Assembly: GCA_027563935.2 (NCBI GenBank)
Contig: CM050449.1
Location: forward strand, 40,708,507-40,772,506
Reading direction: 5' to 3'
Length of the DNA: 64,000 bases
Source: Costus lasius
Taxonomy: Eukaryota; Streptophyta; Magnoliopsida; Zingiberales; Costaceae
In this document: positions 54,787 to 64,000 of the stretch, in pieces
Layout: each line of letters opens with the position of its first letter
Position numbering within the stretch: the first letter of the stretch is position 1
Made by a program: the position numbers and the translations under genes
The notes under the pieces: model-generated
Seen by the model: the letters and a program-made list of their open reading frames with translations, nothing else
Told to the model about the DNA's origin: nothing
Databases searched by the model: none

Positions 54787-56787
54787 CTAATGGTTGAGAA
54801 ATCTCAAACCCATATTGTTACAGTGCTTCTCATGCTTCTGCTGCGCCAGAGGCTTTGTAAGCGGGTCAGCCAGATTGTCATCTGTATGAACCTTGTAGAC
54901 TTTGATCTCGCCACGATCAATGATCTCCCGGATCAAGTGAAACCGTCTCTGTATGTGCTTGGACTTCTGGTGCGACCGTGGTTCCTTTGCTTGTGCTATT
55001 GCTCCAGTGTTATCACAGAAGATAACCAATGGATCTGCACTCGAAGGAACAACACCAAGTTCCTGAACGAACTTACGAATCCACACTGCCTCCTTGGATG
55101 CTTCCGAGGCTGCAACATACTCGGCTTCTGTTGTGGAATCAGCAACAATAGATTGTTTGAAACTTTTCCACACCACTGCACCTCCATTCAAGCTAAAAAC
55201 ATAGCCTGATTGCGATCGGAAATCATCCTGGTCAGATTGGAACGAAGCGTCAGTATATCCTTCAATACTGAGTTCTTCCTGACCACCATACACCAAGAAC
55301 ATATCTTTGGTCCTCCGCAGATATTTCAAAATGTTCTTGACTGCAATCCAGTGCGCCTGACCTGGATTACTTTGGAACCGACTGGTCACGCTTAACCCGT
55401 AAGCGACGTCAGGGCGAGTACATAACATCGCATACATAATGGACCCAATAGCCGAAGCATGAGGCGTATTGTCCATTTCATCTTTCTTAGTCTGTGTTTG
55501 TGGACACTGACTCTTTGAAAGATTCAGACCATGTCTGACTGGAAGATATCCTCTTTTAGAATTTTCTAAATGGAATCTCTCCAGGACTTTATCGATGTAA
55601 GTACTCTGGCACAGCCCGAGAAGCCTCTTAGATCTATCTCTGTAGATCTTCACACCTAATACATAGGCTGCTTCTCCTAAATCTTTCATCTGGAAACATT
55701 TTCTTAACCATGCCTTAACCGCATGCAGTTCAGGAATATCGTTTCCAATGATTAAGATATCATCGACGTAGAGGACTAGGAAAGTGATCACGCTCCCACT
55801 AAACCTCTTATATACACACGGGTCATCTTCATTCTTGATGAAACCAAACTCACAGATTGATTCATCAAAACGAATATTCCAGCTTCTTGATGCTTGCTTA
55901 AGTCCATAAATGGACTTCCTTAACTTGCATATTTTATGACGATCTGATGGATTAGTGAAACCTTCAGGTTGTGTCATATACACATCCTCATCCAGTTTTC
56001 CATTAAGGAAAGCAGTCTTCACATCCATCTGCCAGATCTCATAATCATAATATGCTGCTATCGCGAGAATAATCCGAATAAACTTAAACATAGCTACAGG
56101 AGAGAAAGTTTCATCATAATCTATCCCGTAGATTTGTTTGAAACCTTTCGCAACTAGCCTGCCTTTATAGGTAACCACGTTACCATCCATGTCAATCTTC
56201 TTTTTGAAAATCCATTTACAGCCTATAGGGATTACTCCCGGAGGCGGATCAACCAAATCCCAGACTTGGTTATCTGACATGGAGTCCATCTCGGCTCGCA
56301 TAGCTTCAAGCCATCTCGCTGATTCCGGTCCACTGACCGCATCCGCATAAGTGAGGGGTTCATCATCAATGATGTAGATTCCGTCATAGCGCTCAGGCTG
56401 TCGACGGATCCTTCCCGATCTTCGTGGTTCCCATGATATCTGAGCCTCAGGTTGTTCAGTAACCTGATCTACTGGCTCAGGCTCATCCAACTGTGCTTGA
56501 CTACTTTGTCCTTCTTCTGGATTCTCATCCAGCTTTATTTCTCTCCCACTGGCCTCTTGCAGAAGAAATTCCTTCTCAAGAAAAATAGCCGTCCGAGCAA
56601 CAAACACCTTGTTCTCTTTGGGATCGTAGAAATAATAACCCTTAGTTTCCCTAGGGTAACCGACAAAGATACATTTCTCAGATCTGCTCTCTAGTTTCCC
56701 AGAGGCGAGCTTTTTGACATAAGCCTCGCAACCCCAGATCTTGATAAACGTCAAGCTTGGCTGTTTCCCATACCATAACTCATATGG
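54787..56787 (-). CDS. Copia F pol, C-terminal 667 codons (partial)
   Basis: The minus-strand frame has no stop in 2001 bp. It begins, after the H insertion, at the end of integrase (PYELWYGKQPSL). RT follows with VLYVDDILII and DVKTAFLNGKL, then RNase H (YTDASFQSDQDDFRSQSGYV, CDNTGAIAQAKEP). It ends in the same Asn-His stop as C and D. The reading frame runs by chance 12 codons into the LTR of H, which gives a false Met start at 56823. The N-terminal half lies beyond H, outside the window. Because H broke it, it is not functional as it stands. Confidence 0.92.
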   Translation of the reverse strand, partial: PYELWYGKQPSLTFIKIWGCEAYVKKLASGKLESRSEKCIFVGYPRETKGYYFYDPKENKVFVARTAIFLEKEFLLQEASGREIKLDENPEEGQSSQAQLDEPEPVDQVTEQPEAQISWEPRRSGRIRRQPERYDGIYIIDDEPLTYADAVSGPESARWLEAMRAEMDSMSDNQVWDLVDPPPGVIPIGCKWIFKKKIDMDGNVVTYKGRLVAKGFKQIYGIDYDETFSPVAMFKFIRIILAIAAYYDYEIWQMDVKTAFLNGKLDEDVYMTQPEGFTNPSDRHKICKLRKSIYGLKQASRSWNIRFDESICEFGFIKNEDDPCVYKRFSGSVITFLVLYVDDILIIGNDIPELHAVKAWLRKCFQMKDLGEAAYVLGVKIYRDRSKRLLGLCQSTYIDKVLERFHLENSKRGYLPVRHGLNLSKSQCPQTQTKKDEMDNTPHASAIGSIMYAMLCTRPDVAYGLSVTSRFQSNPGQAHWIAVKNILKYLRRTKDMFLVYGGQEELSIEGYTDASFQSDQDDFRSQSGYVFSLNGGAVVWKSFKQSIVADSTTEAEYVAASEASKEAVWIRKFVQELGVVPSSADPLVIFCDNTGAIAQAKEPRSHQKSKHIQRRFHLIREIIDRGEIKVYKVHTDDNLADPLTKPLAQQKHEKHCNNMGLRFLNH

Positions 56788-58538
56788 TGATGTGGGACCA
56801 AAGCAGGACCTTCGGAGGTCCACCCGGGTCCGAAAGAAGCCCTCTCGGTATGGCTATCCTAGCCATTAGATATGGCTTCCTTAGGACCCCTTTTGTTGCT
56901 TATTTTGTCTTAGATTAGGGTGCATCATATGGTAGGTTAGATCCACCCTCCAATTACACCATGTAGTTACATGCCTAGGATCCGCCACTTATGTATAGTA
57001 GGTTAGTGCATGAAATTGATGTAATAGTATAGGTCAACTCCATTCTTGGAATGCAAGTCAAAATCAGGTCAAGACAACTCCAAGAGATGCCATGGGCCAT
57101 CAGCCCAACTCATGAAGAAATCAGCCCACCCCAATGGATCAACACCACAAGCACCCCAAATTCCACCATCCTAGTTGGCAGCCATGTGGAGTTGCCTTCA
57201 TCTCTAATCAAGTCAAGGAGCAGCCTGCTCAATGTCCCTACTTCAGCTCAACATACGCCAGCCATCAAAGTCAAGGAGCAGCTTGAAACAATGTCCACTT
57301 CAGTCCATCATGCGCCAGCCACCAAAGTCAAGGAGCAGCCTGCACTTTGCAACAACTTCAGTCCCTTCAAGTGCCAGCCGCCCATGCCAATCTGCAGCCT
57401 GCACAAAGTTAGCCATCAGCAGCCTTTTCAGTCCATCCTCATCTCAGCTTTTGAACTCACCAACCTGCTGAAGACTCCAAAGTTCAACCTCCAAGCAACC
57501 GCCCATTTGGAAGAAGAAACCAGCCCTTGAGTTGTCTACATCAAGCTTGACTTGCGTGACTTGTTTTTGAGCTTAGGAAGGGAGTTAACCGTTGGAGACT
57601 CCCCTATATGATGTAACTTCTTGTAAAGCCACCAGGTAGAGTTGAATGAATTTTCAAATTTCAGAAGTGTGTCTTCTAATGGTGTGTGTCACCTAACCCC
57701 TCCCCTTCTTCCAACCATTGCCGAGAGTTCCATCCCCCCCCCTCTTGCTCTTCAACCTTCCACCTCCACTTGCGTTTGTCATGAAGATGGGAGCTCACGC
57801 CACTTCCTCCCTTTAGCCTTGAAGAGTCCTCAGCCATGATGAGGAGCTGGACACATCCGAGACTCAAGAAGGTGTCATCAACCCCATGCCAAGATCAAGC
57901 CACCACCCTAAGTTAGCTAAGTCTCTCTTCTCCCTTGGCTGATGTTTTCTTGACGTTTCTGAACATTCATCTGCACTCACTAAGGTTTCTTCTCAGGTTG
58001 CGCAAGGCCAAGGAGGGCATACAAGTTCATCCCCCCCTTTTCCCCCTTAACTAGTTAGTCTCAAAAGTGTTAGCAAGGGAATTTGGAGGCTATCCTCCCC
58101 CTTGAATGTTCTTATGTGAATGGCCTCTTAATATTTTTGTCAAACTCACCCACGCATGTGTGGGATGCTGCAATGCTATGTGTGTAAGCTCATAGGGCCC
58201 TACTTCGTGAGATTCAACCATTGGACCGGTGAAGAACGGGAAGGTCACCCTTTCTATTCTCAAAGGGTGCAAGGTGAGTTTCTCCCCTAGAGTAGCTTTA
58301 TTGCTTATGGTAGAACCGCATGCTAGATCTAATTGAGGTTATAGAATCGCATGATAAGCTTTGTCAAATTTCATTTTATCTAGAAGTGCATGCTAGGATA
58401 GTTTCGGTTTTCACTACTACTTACTAAAACAAGCTAGTTCAAACTACGATAGTTCAAGGGGTTTACTAAGTTATACTTATTTAGCAAAACGTTTTCAAAA
58501 CGCGTTGTTTGAATGTTGCATGTTTGGCCCCCCCATCA
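56788..58538 (+). repeat. 5' LTR of element H
   Basis: 1751 bp, TGATGTGGG to CCCCATCA. It contains a three-unit 57-58-bp repeat. The open frame at 57051-57530 (159 codons) spans it. I see no known domain and do not call a gene, but the frame is unbroken in both LTRs. Confidence 0.93.
57213..57385. repeat. 57-58-bp tandem repeat in the LTR of H, three units
   Basis: TCAAGGAGCAGC begins at 57213, 57271 and 57328, each unit ending near GCCAGCC. The same array is in the 3' LTR at 63671-63843. Confidence 0.88.
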
Positions 58539-58541
58539 TCT

Positions 58542-58553
58542 TGGTATCAGAGG
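58542..58553 (+). other. Primer binding site of element H
   Basis: TGGTATCAGAGG, three bases after the LTR end, tRNA-iMet type. Confidence 0.9.
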
Positions 58554-58698
58554 CTAGGCTCTTAGAGTAGGATTTTATAAGACCAAAACTTTATTTTCCT
58601 ACTACTAAGGCGATTTTGGACCTAGGTGCTTGAAAGAATTTGATTAACTATATTGTATCACCTTAGGGTCTATTTTCAAAACCTTACTCATTTCAAAA

Positions 58699-61600
58699 AT
58701 GGCTACTAGATCCGGTGCCCCCTATGGTCTTAATCAAGCTATTGACCATGAGGTGAGTGCCCTTTCAATAGAGATGGCTTCCCTTAAAGAAACCCTAGCA
58801 ACCCTTCAACACTCCATAGGTGTTATAGACAATAGGCTTAACACCCTAGAGTCTAACTCTAAGATGGATCCCCAAACTACTAGCCGACCTAATAGTGGAT
58901 CCCACACAAGGGAACCAAATGTTCAAGGATCTCCTTCACACACCCCTAGAGTCAATCATGCTCAAACCGAATGGGAAGGGCCTCATGCCCCTCAACCCCC
59001 CTATCATAGACCTAGAGAGTATGATGTGCAACGTGCCATCAAGATCAATCCCCCTACTTTTGGTGGGTCTCTTAACCCCAAGGAATTCCTAGATTGGGCC
59101 ACAAAGCTAGATCAATACTTTGACTATAGCCTTATGCACCATGAAAGTAAAGTTAGGTTCACCAAGTGCTTACTAGAAGGACCCGCTAGACTCTATTGGA
59201 CCCATATCGAGAGAACCATAGAAAGGGATGGTAAGCCACCCGTTGAGTCTTGGGATGAAATGAAACTCCTACTTAGGCAAAAGTATGTCCCACCTGGTTT
59301 CATGCAAAAGCTTAAGGATGAACTTGGTAGTCTCACTCAAGGCTCCTCTACTGTAGAAGCCTATCAAACCAAGCTAGAAGAACTCCTCATTAGGTGTGAA
59401 GTCAAGGAAGACCAAGGTATGATCCTAAGTCGGTTCAAGAATGGACTTAGACCTGACATTAAGAGGGCCTTGACCTACTTCCAATTAGATACCCCGGAGA
59501 TAGCCTATCAAAGAGCCATGGAAGTTGAACAAGAACTTAAGAATAGGAAGGAGACTCTCCCTCCCCGACCCATCTATAGGCCAGCTCCTATGCACTTGCC
59601 TTCTAGCTCAAACCCAAAACCAAAAACTGCTCAAACTACTGACAACTCCATCCCCATTTGTTATAACTGTAGGCAGAAGGGACACTTTGCAAAAGAATGC
59701 CCTAAGAAGGTCATGGTTTTATCTGAGGAAAACATAGACCCTGAGCCCACCTTTGAGGAAGACCCTGATCAAGAGATTGAGGTCAACGACTATGACAGTA
59801 GTGATGATATCTTCAACACCTTAGGGGTAGTTAGGTGTACCCTTGTCAAACCTACCCCCACTGAGGACTGGCGCCGGACCAGTATCTTCCACACCTACAC
59901 CAAATGCCATGGTCACATGTGCAAGGTGGTCATTGATGGTGGAAGCAGCCTCAATGCTGTCTCCCACATAGCTGCTACAAAACTGAACCTCAAGATGGAA
60001 CCCCGACCTAGCCCTTACAATATTTCTTGGGTTAACCAAACCAGTGTCCCTGTGACCCATAGGTGCCTCGTACCTATCCAATTTGGTACATATGAGGACA
60101 AGATTTGGTGTGACGTCCTTACTATGGATGTAGCCCAAATCCTCTTAGGACGCCCTTGGTTATATGACATGGATGTTGTCCACTACGGTCGGACCAATAC
60201 CTATGTCTTTACCCATAAGGATCAAAAGATTAGGTTGAAACCCTCTCTTCCCAAAGAACTTAGAGCCACAACTAGTAAGGGTAAGATAGAGGAACCCAAG
60301 AAAGGCCAACCTACCATTCAACTTATAAGGCCTCAAACTTTCACTAAGGAAATTATAGCAGATCAACCCCTTTATACCTTAGTCATCAAAGAAGTCAACC
60401 CTGAAGTAGAAGAGAAGCCTTCCCCAGAAGTAGAATCCATACTCCAAGAATTTAGTGAGCTCACTCCAGAGGACCTCCCTGAAGGACTGCCACCTCTTAG
60501 GGATATACAACATGCCATAGACCTTGTCCCTGGATCCTCTCTTCCCAACCTACCCCACTATAGGATGAACCCTACCGAGCATGAGGAGCTCAAAAGACAA
60601 GTAGATGATTTATTGTGTAAGGGTTACATCAGGGAAAGCCTAAGTCCCTGCGCCGTCCCAGCCCTTCTTACCCCAAAGAAGGATGGCAGTTGGCGCATGT
60701 GTATAGATTTCAGAGCTATCAATAAGATTACTATCAAATATAGGTTTCCCATACCTAGACTTGATGACTTGCTAGATATGTTAGTAGGATCCAAATGGTT
60801 TTCCAAGCTTGACCTCAGGAGTGGATATCATCAGGTTAGGATTAGAGAAGGGGATGAATGGAAGACCGCCTTCAAAACCAAAGACGGCTTATATGAATGG
60901 TTAGTCATGCCTTTCGGGCTAACCAATGCCCCTTCCACATTTATGAGGCTTATGACCCAAGTGCTTAGACCCTACATAGGGAAGTTCCTAGTTGTATACT
61001 TTGATGACATACTTATCTATAGTAAGTCACAAAAGGAGCACCTAGGGCACTTAAGGCAGACTCTAACCCTTCTTAGAGATGAAAAGCTGTATGTCAACCT
61101 GAAAAAATGTTCTTTTCTATCTCCCAAAGTTGTCTTTCTAGGGTTTATTGTTTCTGACCTAGGGCTTCAAGCTGATCCATCTAAAGTCCAAGCCATCTTA
61201 GACTGGCCAGAGCCCAAGACCCTTACTGAAGTTAGGAGTTTTCATGGCCTTGCTACCTTCTACCGTAGGTTCATACGGAATTTTAGCACCATAGTAGCTC
61301 CTATCACCAACTGCATGAAACAAGGGGACTTTACTTGGACTAAGTCTGCCAATAGGGCTTTCACTGAGCTAAAGAGTAGGATGACCTCCGCCCCTGTTTT
61401 AAGGTTGCCTGACTTTGGCAAGGTCTTTGAGGTTGATTGTGATGCTTCGGGCATTGGCATAGGTGGGACCCTCAGTCAAGAAGGTCACCCTATTGCCTTC
61501 TTCAGTGAAAAGCTGAATGAGGCCAAGCAGAAATACTCAACCTACGACAAAGAGTTCTATGCCGTGGTTCAATCTTTGAGGCATTGGCGGCACTACCTTC

Positions 61601-63219
61601 TCCACCATGAGTTTACCTTAAATAGTGATCACCAAGCCCTGTCTTACCTTAGTGCCCAAAGAAAACTCAATGCTAGACATGCCAAGTGGGTAGAGTATTT
61701 ACAACAGTACACTTTTGTCTTAAAGCACAAGTCTGGAGTTAACAACAAAGTTGCTGATGCTCTAAGTAGGGTAGTCTTCATTTTGCAAACTATGCATGCT
61801 GAACTTGTAGGATTTGAACATATGAAAACTGCTTACCTAGATTGCCCTGATTTTTCTGCTACTTATGCTGATATGACTAGAGATGTTATGAGTCACCCCT
61901 TGTACACCCTTCGGGATGGGTATCTCTTCCTTGGGCCAACACTCTGTGTGCCTAAGTCCTCAATCCGGGATTTCCTAGTTTGGGAACTCCATGGAGGAGG
62001 GTCTGCTGGGCACCATGGTCGAGAGAAGACCCGTGCCTTGGTCGAGGAACGATTCTTTTGGCCTCAACTCTACCGAGATGTGGCCAAGGTAGTTAGGCAT
62101 TGTGGAACCTATCAAGCCACTAAAGTCCAGAAGCATAATTTTGGACTGTACACCCCTCTGCCTATTCCCCAGGCACCGTGGCAGGACATTAGTATGGACT
62201 TTGTTCTAGGATTGCCTAGGACTGCTGCTAGGCATGACTCTATTTATGTTGTGGTAGACCGGTTCACAAAAATGGCTCATTTCATACCTTGCACTAAAAC
62301 TACCGATGCCTCCCACATGGCTAGGATCTTCTTTAGAGACATTGTTAGGTTGCATGGTACCCCTCTCACTATAGTTTCGGATAGAGACACTAGATTTGTT
62401 AGTCATTTCTGGAGGACGCTATGGGCTCTATTGGGCACAAAACTGAAGTTCTCGACGGCCTACCATCCCCAAACGGATGGGCAGACCGAAGTGGTCAACA
62501 GATCACTTGGGAGCATCCTTAGGAGTCTTGTAGGAGAGCACCCCAGTGATTGGGACAAGCTGTTACCTACAGCTGAGTTTTCCTACAATAGTGTTCCTAA
62601 CAGGACTACTGGTCTATCTCCTTTCCAGGCAAACTTAGGATACCAGCCTAACAAGCCCATTGATCTATTTTCAGCCCCTAAACATTGCAAGACTTCTATT
62701 TCGGCCCGAGATTATGCTTTCCACATTTCGCAATTACATCATGAGCTATTCAGTAAGATTCAAAACTCTGTTAATCAATATCGTGACGATACTAATAAAC
62801 ATCGCCGAGAGAAGGTATTTTCTGTAGGGGATCAGGTTATGTTGCGGGTCCGCGAGGAACGCATCCAAGGACCAGGCCGCAAGTTGGACGCCAAGGGCAT
62901 CGGGCCCTTCACTATTCTGAAGAAGGTCAACAATAACGCCTATCTCCTGGATCTACCGCCAGAACTGGGGATATCCTCCACCATCAATGTGGAGGATCTG
63001 ACACTGTATCATCCGCCTCTCTCTATACAAGAACCAGACACTTGCCACGACTCAGAGATTGAGGCCATACTCGAGGACCAGACCCGACTCACCCCTGATG
63101 AGGTACAGCTTTATTACCGCATCAAATTTACTGATGGTGAGGAAGCCTGGCTCCCCGAGGCTAAGCTTGCTAGGTCCGCACCCGAGCTTCTCCAAGGGTA
63201 CAAAGACAATTCTCCATAG
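58699..63219 (+). CDS. Element H gag-pol polyprotein (chromovirus), uninterrupted
   Basis: 1506 residues from the ATG at 58699 (AAAATGG). Residues 15-60 are helical (coiled coil), then gag core and the zinc knuckle CYNCRQKGHFAKEC at 321-334. The protease has Asp413 in VVIDGGSS and ILLGRPWLYD. RT has YFDD (Asp769, Asp770). RNase H has Asp915 in DCDASGIGIGG. Integrase has Asp1167, Asp1228 and Glu1264, D-E spacing 35. Its zinc finger is HHC-Tyr: Cys in HCxxC position two is Tyr1138 (CGTYQATK), which may impair multimerisation. The last 60 residues (EIEAILEDQ..., EAWLPEAKLARSAPELL) resemble a chromodomain, which would guide insertion to marked chromatin. The lineage is near Reina/CRM/Galadriel by the protease wording; not resolved. 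The stop sits in a hairpin. Confidence 0.95.
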   Translation: MATRSGAPYGLNQAIDHEVSALSIEMASLKETLATLQHSIGVIDNRLNTLESNSKMDPQTTSRPNSGSHTREPNVQGSPSHTPRVNHAQTEWEGPHAPQPPYHRPREYDVQRAIKINPPTFGGSLNPKEFLDWATKLDQYFDYSLMHHESKVRFTKCLLEGPARLYWTHIERTIERDGKPPVESWDEMKLLLRQKYVPPGFMQKLKDELGSLTQGSSTVEAYQTKLEELLIRCEVKEDQGMILSRFKNGLRPDIKRALTYFQLDTPEIAYQRAMEVEQELKNRKETLPPRPIYRPAPMHLPSSSNPKPKTAQTTDNSIPICYNCRQKGHFAKECPKKVMVLSEENIDPEPTFEEDPDQEIEVNDYDSSDDIFNTLGVVRCTLVKPTPTEDWRRTSIFHTYTKCHGHMCKVVIDGGSSLNAVSHIAATKLNLKMEPRPSPYNISWVNQTSVPVTHRCLVPIQFGTYEDKIWCDVLTMDVAQILLGRPWLYDMDVVHYGRTNTYVFTHKDQKIRLKPSLPKELRATTSKGKIEEPKKGQPTIQLIRPQTFTKEIIADQPLYTLVIKEVNPEVEEKPSPEVESILQEFSELTPEDLPEGLPPLRDIQHAIDLVPGSSLPNLPHYRMNPTEHEELKRQVDDLLCKGYIRESLSPCAVPALLTPKKDGSWRMCIDFRAINKITIKYRFPIPRLDDLLDMLVGSKWFSKLDLRSGYHQVRIREGDEWKTAFKTKDGLYEWLVMPFGLTNAPSTFMRLMTQVLRPYIGKFLVVYFDDILIYSKSQKEHLGHLRQTLTLLRDEKLYVNLKKCSFLSPKVVFLGFIVSDLGLQADPSKVQAILDWPEPKTLTEVRSFHGLATFYRRFIRNFSTIVAPITNCMKQGDFTWTKSANRAFTELKSRMTSAPVLRLPDFGKVFEVDCDASGIGIGGTLSQEGHPIAFFSEKLNEAKQKYSTYDKEFYAVVQSLRHWRHYLLHHEFTLNSDHQALSYLSAQRKLNARHAKWVEYLQQYTFVLKHKSGVNNKVADALSRVVFILQTMHAELVGFEHMKTAYLDCPDFSATYADMTRDVMSHPLYTLRDGYLFLGPTLCVPKSSIRDFLVWELHGGGSAGHHGREKTRALVEERFFWPQLYRDVAKVVRHCGTYQATKVQKHNFGLYTPLPIPQAPWQDISMDFVLGLPRTAARHDSIYVVVDRFTKMAHFIPCTKTTDASHMARIFFRDIVRLHGTPLTIVSDRDTRFVSHFWRTLWALLGTKLKFSTAYHPQTDGQTEVVNRSLGSILRSLVGEHPSDWDKLLPTAEFSYNSVPNRTTGLSPFQANLGYQPNKPIDLFSAPKHCKTSISARDYAFHISQLHHELFSKIQNSVNQYRDDTNKHRREKVFSVGDQVMLRVREERIQGPGRKLDAKGIGPFTILKKVNNNAYLLDLPPELGISSTINVEDLTLYHPPLSIQEPDTCHDSEIEAILEDQTRLTPDEVQLYYRIKFTDGEEAWLPEAKLARSAPELLQGYKDNSP

Positions 63220-63245
63220 GAGAATTTCTCCCACCCCGGGAGAGC
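63209..63245 (+). promoter_or_regulatory. Stop-codon hairpin and polypurine tract of element H
   Basis: ATTCTCC (63209-63215), loop ATA and GGAGAAT (63219-63225) form a perfect 7-bp stem. The stop TAG occupies 63217-63219. CCCCGGGAGAGC then leads into the 3' LTR at 63246. It matches the layout in element A at 3871-3907, with one compensated pair and a changed loop. Confidence 0.65.
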
Positions 63246-64000
63246 TGATGTGGGACCAAAGCAGGACCTTCGGAGGTCCACCCGGGTCCGAAAGAAGCCC
63301 TCTCGGTATGGCTATCCTAGCCATTAGATATGGCTTCCTTAGGACCCCTTTTGTTGCTTATTTTGTCTTAGATTAGGGTGCATCATATGGTAGGTTAGAT
63401 CCACCCTCCAATTACACCATGTAGTTACATGCCTAGGATCCGCCACTTATGTATAGTAGGTTAGTGCATGAAATTGATGTAATAGTATAGGTCAACTCCA
63501 TTCTTGGAATGCAAGTCAAAATCAGGTCAAGACAACTCCAAGAGATGCCATGGGCCATCAGCCCAACTCATGAAGAAATCAGCCCACCCCAATGGATCAA
63601 CACCACAAGCACCCCAAATTCCACCATCCTAGTTGGCAGCCATGTGGAGTTGCCTTCATCTCTAATCAAGTCAAGGAGCAGCCTGCTCAATGTCCCTACT
63701 TCAGCTCAACATACGCCAGCCATCAAAGTCAAGGAGCAGCTTGAAACAATGTCCACTTCAGTCCATCATGCGCCAGCCACCAAAGTCAAGGAGCAGCCTG
63801 CACTTTGCAACAACTTCAGTCCCTTCAAGTGCCAGCCGCCCATGCCAATCTGCAGCCTGCACAAAGTTAGCCATCAGCAGCCTTTTCAGTCCATCCTCAT
63901 CTCAGCTTTTGAACTCACCAACCTGCTGAAGACTCCAAAGTTCAACCTCCAAGCAACCGCCCATTTGGAAGAAGAAACCAGCCCTTGAGTTGTCTACATC
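63246..64000 (+). repeat. 3' LTR of element H (partial)
   Basis: The first 755 bp; no difference seen from 56788-57542. The window ends inside it. Confidence 0.95.

Larger units (their letters stand above)
20619..56787 (-). mobile_element. Copia element F, minus strand, split by B and cut by H
   Basis: The pieces are 3' LTR 20619-22072 and 54515-54766 (together 1706 bp), then polypurine tract and pol up to 56787. The interruption 22073-54509 is solo LTR B with everything nested in it. Chromovirus H inserted in pol at 56787/56788 (left TSD TATGG, 56783-56787), so the 5' half lies beyond the window. The outer TSD at the left end is GATAA. Confidence 0.88.
56788..64000 (+). mobile_element. Element H: chromovirus, intact frame, 3' end outside window
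   Basis: 5' LTR 56788-58538, internal region 58539-63245, 3' LTR from 63246. The visible 755 bp of the 3' LTR look identical to the 5' copy, so it is probably the youngest insertion here with D. It lies in the integrase part of copia F. TATGG (56783-56787) is the likely TSD; the other copy is not visible. Confidence 0.95.

Overview
The window is 64 kb of plant repeat DNA made almost entirely of nested LTR retrotransposons. I see no host gene, no tRNA or rRNA gene of the host, and no bacterial feature. The evidence for an angiosperm nuclear genome is the mix of Ty1/copia, Ty3/gypsy chromovirus and Athila-like elements, the initiator-methionine tRNA primer sites (TGGTATCAGAG), 5-bp target-site duplications (TSDs) and LTRs of 1.7 to 3.4 kb. 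I cannot name the species.

Left part (1-20618). Element A (1-5812) is a non-autonomous Ty3/gypsy element whose only ORF is a protease-like protein. It abuts an old, plus-strand Athila-like remnant (5813-11813). That remnant is broken by a copia solo LTR (6882-8561, TSD TTTAA) and by a solo LTR of the A family (9574-11479, TSD GCTAC). Next is element K (11814-16740, minus), an old gag-only element. It is followed by element J (16741 to about 20070, minus), a decayed gypsy RNase H-integrase fragment with a long Pro/Ser-rich tail. J is fused to a minus-strand Athila ORF-1 fragment (to 20618).

Right part (20619-64000) is a deep nest that can be unpicked by TSDs. Copia F (minus) starts with its 3' LTR at 20619. 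A 2.6-kb gypsy solo LTR, B, splits that LTR (22073-54509). B is itself split twice: by copia C (23200-32264, TSD ATAAT) and by the Tekay/Del-like chromovirus E (32425-53155, TSD CTAAG). The 5' LTR of E holds copia D (35233-44377, TSD GTCTT). F resumes at 54515, and its pol is cut at 56787 by chromovirus H (56788 to beyond the window end).

What could still work. D has one uninterrupted 1293-codon polyprotein and LTRs with about one mismatch. H has an uninterrupted 1506-codon polyprotein and visible LTR parts that look identical. C and E each carry one in-frame amber stop. E also lacks the protease catalytic Asp. H has lost one Cys of the integrase zinc finger. C and D share an unusual Asp-Thr-Ala protease motif. 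A, with no reverse transcriptase or integrase, shares primer site, LTR termini and the pre-polypurine hairpin with H, so an H-like element is the likely source of its enzymes.

The best leads for undescribed biology are three. First, a hairpin at the polyprotein stop codon, just before the polypurine tract, is kept by compensatory change. Second, the long copia leaders hold a tRNA-like T-arm and paired palindromes, also kept by covariation. Third, the protease-like ORF of the non-autonomous element A is unusual.
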